Below are positions 27,556 through 36,800 of a stretch of DNA of 64,000 nucleotides, piece by piece. The stretch lies in contig NZ_MAEI01000033.1 in assembly GCF_009933255.1 (NCBI RefSeq), forward strand, positions 15,855 to 79,854, written 5' to 3'. The stretch is from Enterococcus diestrammenae. GTDB lineage: Bacteria; Bacillota; Bacilli; Lactobacillales; Enterococcaceae. Positions within the stretch are counted from its first letter, which is position 1. Each line of letters starts with the position of its first letter. Both the position numbers and the translations under genes were made by a program. The notes under the pieces were generated by a model, which ran no database searches, was not told the origin of the DNA, and saw nothing but the letters and a program-made list of their open reading frames with translations.

Positions 27556-27963
27556 TTATTCTTCCTCCTTCTCAATTACAGGCATGGCACAGATACGCTC
27601 ATACATTGCATGACCTGTGCCGTTTCCTCCGAGTCCACTGTAGGCTTTCCACAGATGGCTCATGTTATTTAGTTCTTTCATCGTCACCGCGCCACGTTTT
27701 AAAATGACTTCGTACGATGCATAAATTCGGTCGTGGAGACTGGCTAAGCTGGCTTCTTGACGTAGATTGCCTTGTGTTTCTAAAGCGTCCAGCCGCGCGT
27801 CTAATTCTGTTTGGCCTTTTAGCAATTCATCTAGCTGATCGTTACGCTTTTTAATCTCCTTGTAGAGTTTCCAAAACTGCCGACCAGCAAAGAGGATTCC
27901 ACCAATCAATCCAACGCCGAAATACTGGCTAAAAAAATTGTTTATCTGCTCCAACACTTCCAT
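27556..27963 (-). CDS. Membrane-anchored coiled-coil protein of the lysis module
   Basis: 135 residues. An N-terminal hydrophobic helix (FGVGLIGGILFAGRQFW) is followed by a coiled coil (KEIKKRNDQLDELLKGQTEL) and a helical C-terminal part. AAGGAA precedes ATG 27963; the longer frame to 28014 lacks a site. The position before holin and amidase is where Gram-positive siphophages keep a DUF-type membrane protein, possibly a second holin or holin regulator. Unknown function. Confidence 0.65.
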   Translation of the reverse strand: MEVLEQINNFFSQYFGVGLIGGILFAGRQFWKLYKEIKKRNDQLDELLKGQTELDARLDALETQGNLRQEASLASLHDRIYASYEVILKRGAVTMKELNNMSHLWKAYSGLGGNGTGHAMYERICAMPVIEKEEE

Positions 27964-28021
27964 GTGCATTCCTTCTTTACTCCAAATTAAAGGGAGGCTC
28001 GAAAGCCTCCCCACATCACTA

Positions 28022-28243
28022 TTACGCTTCTAGATTGTCGAAATCAGCTACCAGCTTAGCTTTAATCATCTTGCTGAAGCCTACGAGACCTTCTGTGTTG
28101 GCATTAAACTCATCAATGGTTAGATCGACTTTACCAGCGATAGAGTTGCCACTTGCAAAACTAGCGCTAAAATTCACGCCTACTTTCATTGGGTCACTTT
28201 CGTAGCTAAATACCATGTTCGTGATTTTAAATTGATTGTTCAT
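28022..28243 (-). CDS. Small phage protein between tail fibre and lysis genes
   Basis: 73 residues, beta-rich N-terminus (NQFKITNMVFSYESDPMKVG) and acidic C-terminus. GGAGGA lies before ATG 28243. I know no function; small tail-accessory or lysis-linked proteins are usual here. Confidence 0.65.
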   Translation of the reverse strand: MNNQFKITNMVFSYESDPMKVGVNFSASFASGNSIAGKVDLTIDEFNANTEGLVGFSKMIKAKLVADFDNLEA

Positions 28244-28285
28244 TCTTAATTCCTCCAATTATTTTTTATTAAAAAAGAGCACCGA

Positions 28286-28696
28286 TTATTCGGCACTCTC
28301 CTTTTCCATCTCATCCATCAGCCGGTCATAAATTTCCGCATCCACACCGCTCAACTCGCCAGTGTAGCTTTCTAAAATTCGTGGCATCTCGTCAATATTC
28401 TTGGCATACATGCCGCCTTCGATTACCACCACTTCGTCCATCAAAGTATCTTGTTCTTTGTTAAACTTCTTAATTTTTTCATTGTCCAATTCGTTTTCTT
28501 TTTTTAGTTCGCCGTCTTCGTTCAGCAGTCCATGTTCTTCCATCAATTTCTTCTCTTCGTCCGACAGCTCATTAAACGCGGTAGTCAGTAGTTTGACTAG
28601 TTTAGACCGACACCGACTGTCTTTAGCTTGTAGCGTCATGCCTTTCAAAAAGTTAATCGCGGTACTTAGTTCTTTGTTTTTCAGTTCGATTTTCAC
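28286..28696 (-). CDS. Highly charged helical phage protein
   Basis: 136 residues, very rich in E, K and D, predicted helical (SDEEKKLMEEHGLLNEDGE). GTG start with GGAGGCG upstream. It lies directly after the tail fibre gene and may be a tail-fibre assembly or accessory protein; that role rests on position only. Confidence 0.65.
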   Translation of the reverse strand: MKIELKNKELSTAINFLKGMTLQAKDSRCRSKLVKLLTTAFNELSDEEKKLMEEHGLLNEDGELKKENELDNEKIKKFNKEQDTLMDEVVVIEGGMYAKNIDEMPRILESYTGELSGVDAEIYDRLMDEMEKESAE

Positions 28697-28739
28697 CCTT
28701 ACGCCTCCAATTTTTTTAAATTAAAAAGAGCACCACAGA

Positions 28740-31700
28740 CTATGCAGCCCGAAGCACTCTAATTTCATTTTCCAGTTGTTGCACTTTCGCTTTAAGCGCT
28801 AGAATCTCTTTTTCATGCTCGCTCAAAATAACATTGTGATACATTGAGATTCTGTCATAAGCCAACGACTCAATCTCACCGTCTCGATAGACTACTACTT
28901 CATTTAAGCCGACTTCATCAAATTCATCGGCAATGAATCCATAATAGCGTTCTTTTGCCACACCATCGGCTAACTCACCTTTATCCCACCAAGATGATGG
29001 ATTTATCGACAAAACTTTTTTAGCGTTTGCGACTACGTTATCTGCTACTTGGATATCCGCTTTGTATTTTCTAGCAGATGTGGTTCTGCCGAGGGTACCA
29101 GATTCGGTCACAATCATATTCGCAGCACCGGAATATGTCCGATTGTAAACGGCCGATGAACTTACTACACGCCCGCCATTGATTGAGGAACCGTCTTTGC
29201 CGATGCGGAAATCTGCTGCCCCTGTCCTATTTTGATTAAAATAAATATTGTCGATTCCAAAAACGGCATCGGTTAACGCTTTGTTTTGATTAAATGCCAA
29301 ATAATTCAAACCGGCCGGCGCATCGATATATTGTACGCGTATCCCCAACCCGTTCGGCGACGAAACGTCTAACCCTGCAAATCGTCCTCTACCATTAAAA
29401 TAACTAGTCCCGTCGGAGTTAATGACAATATTAGATGCTGTCCCCCAATCTCCAGCACCCATCGTAATTGCATCCGAGTTAACATCGATACGATTTAGTA
29501 GTGTGCCAGCAGAATTGTATTGGCGGAGCTTGATATAGTCATTCCCGTAATACGCCTCAACATCGTACAGATAACTCCCACGCGTGTCTGATGTGGTGAC
29601 GTTGTAAGCTTTGCCAGTAAAGACCATGTGCCGGTGAGATATCCGGTAATCACCAACGAACCAACGATAGTTAAACGCTTGTCCGTAAGCATCACCGAAA
29701 TCATACGAGCCCAAGATGCCTTTGTTATCCGTGGACATGGTCAACCACCCGGATACGTTTAGCGCGCCAGTATTCGTGGTAATCGCAGACAACGTGTTAG
29801 CGACTATCTTATTCGCATCCAGACTGATAATCTTGGCGTTACTAATCGTTGCATCATGTATCTTGGCGCCCGTAATCTGCGCATCGCCAATTTTAGCTGT
29901 GGTGATAACTCCGTCGCCAATGTGCGCGGTCCCAATAGCAGCCGTGTCAATCTTAGCAGACGTAATCGCAGCGTCTTTGATTTTAGCTGTGGACACCGAC
30001 AGGTTGCCTAGTTTGGCCTCTGTCACATTTAAATCCACAATATTGGCGGTTTTGATAACTGCATCGTCAATAGTCGTTAAGCCTGTGATGTGGACTTTCT
30101 CGCCGGCAATCAAAACGCCTTGCTCGTTGATGTTAATCTGATTGATGATGTCGTCTTTTTCGACGCGAAGGTTAATAGCATCGCCCAAACTGCTGATTTG
30201 ACTTGTGTGTCCATTGGCTAAATCCGTGGTCTGTTGCCATTGGTTAGCAAGTTGCGTAACAGTCGTTTTGTCCGCTTTGTCAGCTACAGTCATGGTTAAA
30301 CTGTTGACTGTGGCTCGGATAGCCGTCATCTCAGTCACAGTAGCTAGCGCAACTTGTAAACTGTATCCTTTGGTCAGCTTGTTTGACTCGTCGATAAACT
30401 TAATAAAGTAGCAGTTATATGGCGTTGTAAAATTAGTAATCCGTTCGCTACCGGCCGTATTAGCAACAGCGCCAATATACGACTTATCCGTATTGTATCC
30501 CCTAAAGCCCATATTTTTAATTTTTTCAGGCCTCGAAAACGTATATTTGGTATTTGGGAGCACTGGGACATAATCATCAACGATGGTTCGCCAGCCAGCA
30601 CCGACTTCGCCAGTCGTAATATTGACGTCTTTGTTATTACTAAATGTAAAACCGCTTAGTAAATTATTAGACGTATTAACACCATTAACGTCATTTCGCA
30701 CATCAGACAAGCTCAAGCTAAACTGACCAGCTTGCAACTCCAAAGCGCCGATTTTAGTCGTGTGCCCATCCGTTACAGTCGTTAAACCTGAAATCTTCCC
30801 AGCTTGGACGGTTAATTCTGATGAGTGGGCATTAACGGTGTTAGTCAGAGTATCTACCACCGATTGATTAGCCTTTAATGCCACTTGACCAGCAATCGTA
30901 GTAATACTACCCTCGGCCTCAGTCACTCGTCCTGTTAGGCTGTCAACAGTGGATTGGTTAGCCTTTAGAGCTATCGCCTCGGCATTTAAATCAATAGCGG
31001 TACTGTGTTCAGCTACCGTCTGATTAATAGTATCTACTGTGCTTTGGTCAGCTTTTAGTTTGATGGCGTTTTGGTTCTGGCTAATTAGTGTCGAATGATT
31101 GATGACTGTGCTGTTTAATTGGTCAAACGTCTCTTGACTGACTTTCCAGCTTAACTCGCCGTTAATATCAGTTAGTTCGACTTTGACCTCTCCCTCGACT
31201 TTTTCGGGGTTGCGAATCCATGTGTAGTCGGCCGGATTATCGGACGGCTCAATGGCAAAGCCGATATATGACGGTACAGCGTTGGCATAGTCTTCTGAGG
31301 GAGGTGGAGTGTAGATGGTTGGGGTTGGATTTTCTTCAAACTTGATGTCGTAGAATTTTCCTGACTCAAGACAAACAAGCTTATTTGATTCATCTACAGA
31401 CCTAAGAGTATATCCCACTATTCTGTAGTTAGCAGTAGAATCATGTAAGGTAGACGGTGTGGTAAATGTCGATTCTCGTTTTCTGGCTGTGCCTACTGTC
31501 CATGTTTGTGCGTCGTTAACGTTACCGCCAGGGTAATACCAAACATTTCCTAAATCGATACTTATATTACCGGATACTCCGCTATAAAGTAACAAAGAAC
31601 CATGTTGATTTTGGTTGTAAGCTTTAGTCCCTTCAGTGCGCGAAAGTAATTCAAAAATGTACTGGACAGAGTATGTTGTGTTTGGTTTTAACATTGTCTT

Positions 31701-33515
31701 AATTTCTTCATTATTAACAACTAGTTGCGCCCAAATACCATCAGGATAAGTTACCGTGTTTTCTTCAATAATTCTTCCAAATCCGTTGTATAGAGATGCC
31801 ATTTTAAATAAATTCTCGTTTGGATAAACAGTCGTAAACCTATCCGTCCCGTCCGCAGACCAGCTCCAAGCCGGCACCATGCCCATACCGAGATATTTCT
31901 CGATAGCCTCTTCCGCCTGACTTTTAGCCAAAGCCGATTGATTTAACGCATCTTGGGCTGTCCCAATCGCACTGTCAGCCTTGCCTAAAGCTGTATCGGC
32001 ATTGCTTTTCGCTTGGTTCGCCACGTCCACTGCATTCGCTGATTGTTCGGTGACTAAGCCGACTGCTGTTTCTAGTCCACCGACTTTAGCTGTGGCGTCG
32101 TTCGCTTTGCTTACCGCATCGTTGGCTTTGTCTAACGCTTGACCAGCATCTACTCCGGCTTGGTCGGCCAACCCTTTCGCCTCGTCCGCCACTTTCTGGG
32201 CATCCTCACCGGCTTTTTGTGCGTCTTCAGCAGCAGCCTGAGCCTCTTCAACGAGACGTTTGTTTTCTTCGATGAGGGCTATTAAGGCTGGGTCTGTTGC
32301 AGTTGAAATCTTAAACACCCAATCAAGGTTGCCTTCAGCATCTTTTTCATACACCCAGATTTCAATATCTCGCCCATTTGGCTTAAACCAGGCATCCCCT
32401 TCTTTTGGTGCAGAGGGTTCGGTAGCATCGTAATAATTCGAGTTCCAGTTATTGGCACTCAAAATACTATCTAGCCAATCCACTTTTTGTTTCAATGAGC
32501 CCCGATATTTATATGTTGACTGAGAGCTAGAATTAGTGGTCGCCTTTGATTCTCCTGACAAACCACCGTTGAAGGTCAAGCTATAGGACAAGTTCGGCAC
32601 TGAATAACGATTGCCATCGCGATCTGTCACATACATCCAGTCGCCGGCTTCCAATAGCGGGCACCCTCGCCATTTCAGCTCAAAAGGAAAATAGTTCAGA
32701 TTTTTCACTAGGTCCCAAATATTATTTAGCAATGTTTGGGTCATTACTTTATTTTCCAATTCAATTTGAGAGCCATTGGTCGAGCCTACTCGTAAGACAT
32801 CCGTCTCTTCCTCACCGATCCGAACGGTAATTCCGCCAATACGATAGGCGTTCTCGTTTTTGGAGAAGCCCTTCAGCAAATAGCTTTCAGGAGTCACCTC
32901 AAACTCAGTTGGCCGAAGCCGCCGAATTTCCAACTCTCCATCACGATTGAAGCTAGCGAAACCACCCTCAAACTGGGCAATGAGACCAATAGCTTGTCGG
33001 AAAGTGTATCCAACTGGTTTCTTGATAGCTCCCGTTCCAAGGCTTGCAAAAGAATCCTGATTGACTTCCACACCAGCCAGATTAGCGATTTCCAAAGCGA
33101 CTTCGCGATAGGGCTTAGAATATGTCAGCTTTGACTCGTAAACACCTTCCATGTAAATCATCTTGTCACTAGCAGTAATCGTTGTCGTTTTCGCATTGCG
33201 ATCTCGATTAAACTCTGTGATGAAAAAATGCCCTAATTTTGAGTAATGATACTCTCCATCAACTAAGATACCAAGTTCCGGAATTACTTCCTGGTCTTCT
33301 TTGATCGTCTCGATAATGGATGGGAAGACAATCTGGACAGTATTCATATAGGTGGAGCCAATTTGATAGACCTCACCAGAAATACTGCCAGAATCAAAAG
33401 AGAGCGAGGTAACATCCTCGCTCCCATATGATGACTGATCCACTTGAACTCGTACCGCTAACTGTCTTGCAGGACTAAGCCAAGCAGCCAAAACAGCCTC
33501 ACTCGTTGCTAACAT
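28740..33515 (-). CDS. Tail-tip/tail fibre protein with C-terminal S74 chaperone
   Basis: 1591 residues. Residues 1-330 form a baseplate-hub-like domain that joins the fibre to the tail tip. A long helical stretch (about 410-540) of repeated A/Q/K heptads (AEDAQKAGEDAQKVADEAKG) is a trimeric coiled coil. Residues 540-760 look carbohydrate-binding; further trimeric repeats (LKANQSTVDxLTxxV) follow. The end (about 1490-1591) is a Peptidase_S74 intramolecular chaperone: TTSARKYKADIQV, YYGFIADEFDEVG and a final coiled coil. In the family the chaperone trimerises and cuts itself off at the serine. It decides host binding. Confidence 0.88.
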   Translation of the reverse strand: MLATSEAVLAAWLSPARQLAVRVQVDQSSYGSEDVTSLSFDSGSISGEVYQIGSTYMNTVQIVFPSIIETIKEDQEVIPELGILVDGEYHYSKLGHFFITEFNRDRNAKTTTITASDKMIYMEGVYESKLTYSKPYREVALEIANLAGVEVNQDSFASLGTGAIKKPVGYTFRQAIGLIAQFEGGFASFNRDGELEIRRLRPTEFEVTPESYLLKGFSKNENAYRIGGITVRIGEEETDVLRVGSTNGSQIELENKVMTQTLLNNIWDLVKNLNYFPFELKWRGCPLLEAGDWMYVTDRDGNRYSVPNLSYSLTFNGGLSGESKATTNSSSQSTYKYRGSLKQKVDWLDSILSANNWNSNYYDATEPSAPKEGDAWFKPNGRDIEIWVYEKDAEGNLDWVFKISTATDPALIALIEENKRLVEEAQAAAEDAQKAGEDAQKVADEAKGLADQAGVDAGQALDKANDAVSKANDATAKVGGLETAVGLVTEQSANAVDVANQAKSNADTALGKADSAIGTAQDALNQSALAKSQAEEAIEKYLGMGMVPAWSWSADGTDRFTTVYPNENLFKMASLYNGFGRIIEENTVTYPDGIWAQLVVNNEEIKTMLKPNTTYSVQYIFELLSRTEGTKAYNQNQHGSLLLYSGVSGNISIDLGNVWYYPGGNVNDAQTWTVGTARKRESTFTTPSTLHDSTANYRIVGYTLRSVDESNKLVCLESGKFYDIKFEENPTPTIYTPPPSEDYANAVPSYIGFAIEPSDNPADYTWIRNPEKVEGEVKVELTDINGELSWKVSQETFDQLNSTVINHSTLISQNQNAIKLKADQSTVDTINQTVAEHSTAIDLNAEAIALKANQSTVDSLTGRVTEAEGSITTIAGQVALKANQSVVDTLTNTVNAHSSELTVQAGKISGLTTVTDGHTTKIGALELQAGQFSLSLSDVRNDVNGVNTSNNLLSGFTFSNNKDVNITTGEVGAGWRTIVDDYVPVLPNTKYTFSRPEKIKNMGFRGYNTDKSYIGAVANTAGSERITNFTTPYNCYFIKFIDESNKLTKGYSLQVALATVTEMTAIRATVNSLTMTVADKADKTTVTQLANQWQQTTDLANGHTSQISSLGDAINLRVEKDDIINQININEQGVLIAGEKVHITGLTTIDDAVIKTANIVDLNVTEAKLGNLSVSTAKIKDAAITSAKIDTAAIGTAHIGDGVITTAKIGDAQITGAKIHDATISNAKIISLDANKIVANTLSAITTNTGALNVSGWLTMSTDNKGILGSYDFGDAYGQAFNYRWFVGDYRISHRHMVFTGKAYNVTTSDTRGSYLYDVEAYYGNDYIKLRQYNSAGTLLNRIDVNSDAITMGAGDWGTASNIVINSDGTSYFNGRGRFAGLDVSSPNGLGIRVQYIDAPAGLNYLAFNQNKALTDAVFGIDNIYFNQNRTGAADFRIGKDGSSINGGRVVSSSAVYNRTYSGAANMIVTESGTLGRTTSARKYKADIQVADNVVANAKKVLSINPSSWWDKGELADGVAKERYYGFIADEFDEVGLNEVVVYRDGEIESLAYDRISMYHNVILSEHEKEILALKAKVQQLENEIRVLRAA

Positions 33516-33525
33516 TACCTCACCC

Positions 33526-33882
33526 CTATTGTTCGATGAAACTCATCGTTAATCCTTCCCATTTCGGGAGTTTGTCATGCCAGGAATATGTCGGAGAAGT
33601 CCGATCCCCGACATAACATGTTTTTGTTGTCATCCCACCAGCCATTGGGTCTGGGTAGGTGACACTAAAAAAGACCCCCATAACGGCATTCAAGATAGTT
33701 GAAATCTCGCCATCCGTGAGTGGTCCCCATTCAATATCCATTTTTCGCTTGGTGGTGATATAGTCTCGGACCATGTCACCATTAGCGTTTCGGCCAGAAT
33801 CCCCATCAACGGCTTGGATCCCGACCGAGAATTTTTTCGGAGTCTTGAGCCTGACTCCATTGACACTCAAATAACCAGCCAT
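33526..33882 (-). CDS. DUF6711-like phage tail protein
   Basis: 118 residues, beta-rich, starting AGYLSVNGVRLKTPKKF and containing KRKMDIEWGPLTDGEI. This small protein between tape measure and tail-tip genes is common in enterococcal and lactococcal siphophages (DUF6711) and occupies the place of the distal tail protein. AAGGAGG precedes the ATG. Confidence 0.75.
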   Translation of the reverse strand: MAGYLSVNGVRLKTPKKFSVGIQAVDGDSGRNANGDMVRDYITTKRKMDIEWGPLTDGEISTILNAVMGVFFSVTYPDPMAGGMTTKTCYVGDRTSPTYSWHDKLPKWEGLTMSFIEQ

Positions 33883-33894
33883 CTCTCAACCTCC

Positions 33895-36800
33895 TTAGAT
33901 ATTCAGCTCAGTATAGCCAAGCTGTTGATGGTATTTGTTGATTTCCTTCACAGCAATCCGACCAAACTCTTTGCCACCGATATTAATGACGATATCGCCA
34001 TTCGGCGCTTGTGTTGGTGTTGCCCCCATAGCAGAGATTGCATTCATCAGCGTGGTAACCATAGCTGATGTGAAGTCTTGCATCCCGCCGCCTTGGTAGT
34101 TCATTTGGTCGTTATTACTAAAGGTGCTATTCGATGGCGTAAAACTTGGTTCCTGGAAAATTTCCGGCAAGGTTAAAGCTGAACCGAACATATCCAAACC
34201 GAGGTACTCAATCGCTTGTTGGATTAGTTCAGCTGCCCTTTGCGGTTTTTCCAGCGGAATCACCATTTCCTTCTTGTTACCTTCCCCCATGCGATACAAA
34301 CCATCTTGTGTCACGAGCCCACCATTCTCATAACCCATCTGCCAAGTTCTGCGACCCAGCGCCTGTGCCCTAGCTTGAGAGTTACCGACAAACACATCAA
34401 TTCGATTTCTACCTTTGATAGCACCACCGACATCCACTGCATGGAATCGTTGGCCGTTCAACGTTAAATAGCTACCCAGTTGATGATAGCGTGGGTCAAC
34501 CGCCACATCACCCATCTTAAGATAGCCGCCCAATGCATTAAGAGGGCCGCCTTCCATCGCATTATTTTCGTTGGTGTAGAAAGAAACATATGCTGGATTT
34601 GAAATGGCACCACGATAGGCCATGGCACGATCCACAATATCGCCACTGCCGCCGCTTAAGGATGGACTACTGTTGTTTGTTACTGACTGGCCATAGGTTC
34701 TTGGGTCATGAGCTGTACCGCCAAACGGCGAAGAACCACCTGTCCTTAATTCATAGTGGACGTGCGGACCAGTGGAGTTCCCTGTACTCCCAACTAAGCC
34801 TAGTAACGAACCTTTTCGAACACTTTGACCAGCTGATACCGCGATACTATGCATGTGACCATACAGCGTTCGAACGCCGTTTGCCACTTCAACAGCTACC
34901 AAATTTCCGTATCCAGTCCCAGAGCTGCGTGCATAAGATACACGCCCTGGATATTGGGCTGGGATTTGAGTGCCTTGAGGTGCTGCAAAGTCGAGTCCAT
35001 AGTGGGCTGTTTTACCAAACAAATAACCCCGGTTACCAAAGCCAGAAGTTAAGGTATACGGTGGTTGATTGAAGTGTGGAGCGAATGCGCCGTTCCCAAA
35101 TGACGCGCCACCACTTGAAGCGGCCTTGGCGGCTTCATCTTCTTGATGTTTCTTGAACCCAGAATCGAATTTTGATTTGACCCAACCCAGCGCACCATCA
35201 GCTAAAGTCCCGATTGCACCTTTGGCCATCGAAAGTGCAGGATCAATCGCACCAGAAAGATTAGTAAATTTTGAAATAGCTACATTCAGTAGCTTCCCAG
35301 GATTTGAAGCATATGACCAAATATCCGAAGCAGTTTCCTTGGCTTGGTCCCATTTTTCTTTGAACCAATCGCCAATACCATTAGCATAGGCCGGCGCACC
35401 ATATATTTTCGCTGTTTTAGAGCCACTCAATACTGAAGTGCCTTTTGGTAAATTGACCATCAAATTCCGTTTCGCAGGGAAGATGCCTGTTTGCCCATCA
35501 GGTGTATGGAAAGCTTCTTGATAGTTACCTCCTAGGCCATCATTGACTAATGCTAAACCACCAGGGTGATAGTTGGTGCCTGTTGCATAAGTTGGAATTT
35601 CCCATTTAGAGAGCTTGGATTTACCAGCTCCTACTTTTCCAAGAACCCAGTTGATCCCACTGATAACTCCATTTACACCTTTTCCGATGACCGAAACCAT
35701 ACCGTTGAAGATTTTCCCAGCACCTTTTTTGACAGATTCAACACCGTTGCCTAAACCTTTACCGATTTTGCTGCCGAGATCTGAGGCCCAATCGCCAATT
35801 TTTCCGAAGACTGATGATGCTGTCTCTTTCATCGAATTGAACGATTTATTCATATTTGTTTTCAGATTTGAGAATGCCGTACTGGCTTTTTCTTTTGCAG
35901 AATTTGCGGTAGTAACGACTTTATCTTTAATGCTATTCCAGCGATCCGACGTGTTACTTCGAATATCTGACCACCTTGAAGCAACATTCGACTTGAGATT
36001 TGTAAATGAGTTGCTGGCTTTTTCCCGTGCTGTTGATGCCGCAGTGGAAACTTTATCTTTTATACTGTTCCATCGATCAGTAGTATTCGTACGAATATCC
36101 GACCATCTCGATGCTACATTTGATTTTAGATTCGAAAAAGCAGTGCTAGCTTTTTCTTTTGCAGTAGAAGCCGAATCTAAAATTTTACCCTTTACTTTAT
36201 CCCAGGTTTCAGATGTGTTTTTCTTCACTTCGGCCCATTTTTTACCAACATTTTCGCTGATTTCTTTTGCTTTGGTGGTCACCTTGTCTTTGGTACCGTT
36301 CCAAGTTTTAGAGGTCCAGTCAGTGACTTTACCCCAGGTTTCCGAAGTGGATTTTTTGATATCCGCCCATTTGTCCCCAACTGTTTTTCCGAGTTCGGCA
36401 ATTGCCTTCTTTGGATTTTTGACTGCATCTGCAACCACACCGAGAATATCACTCAATTTTTCCAAAGACTCAGTCAGAAAATTGAACTGTTCAATAATCA
36501 AAAATTTTCCAATCGTGATCAACGGTTGTAGAACTGTGTCCCAAAACCACTTGAAGATCGGTTTAAAAATTTCAAGCACTTGATTCAAGACATCTAACAC
36601 AGCTGAAAGTAGATCAAAGAATTTTGGAATATAGTCTTCAATCGTAAACTTCGCTAACGGCAATAACACATTTTTATAAAACCACGCCAAGCCACTACCA
36701 ATATTTTCAGTTAATGGTTTGATAGATTTTAACAGCCCATCAATTGACTCCAACAGCGGTGTAAAGTTAAGCTTCTTGGCCCATTCTTCTGTGGCACCAG

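Noticed and set aside
35615..36583. A 322-codon open frame on the plus strand inside the tape measure gene
   Set aside because: Shadow of the repetitive tape measure sequence on the other strand; no ribosome site, and the minus-strand protein has clear domains.
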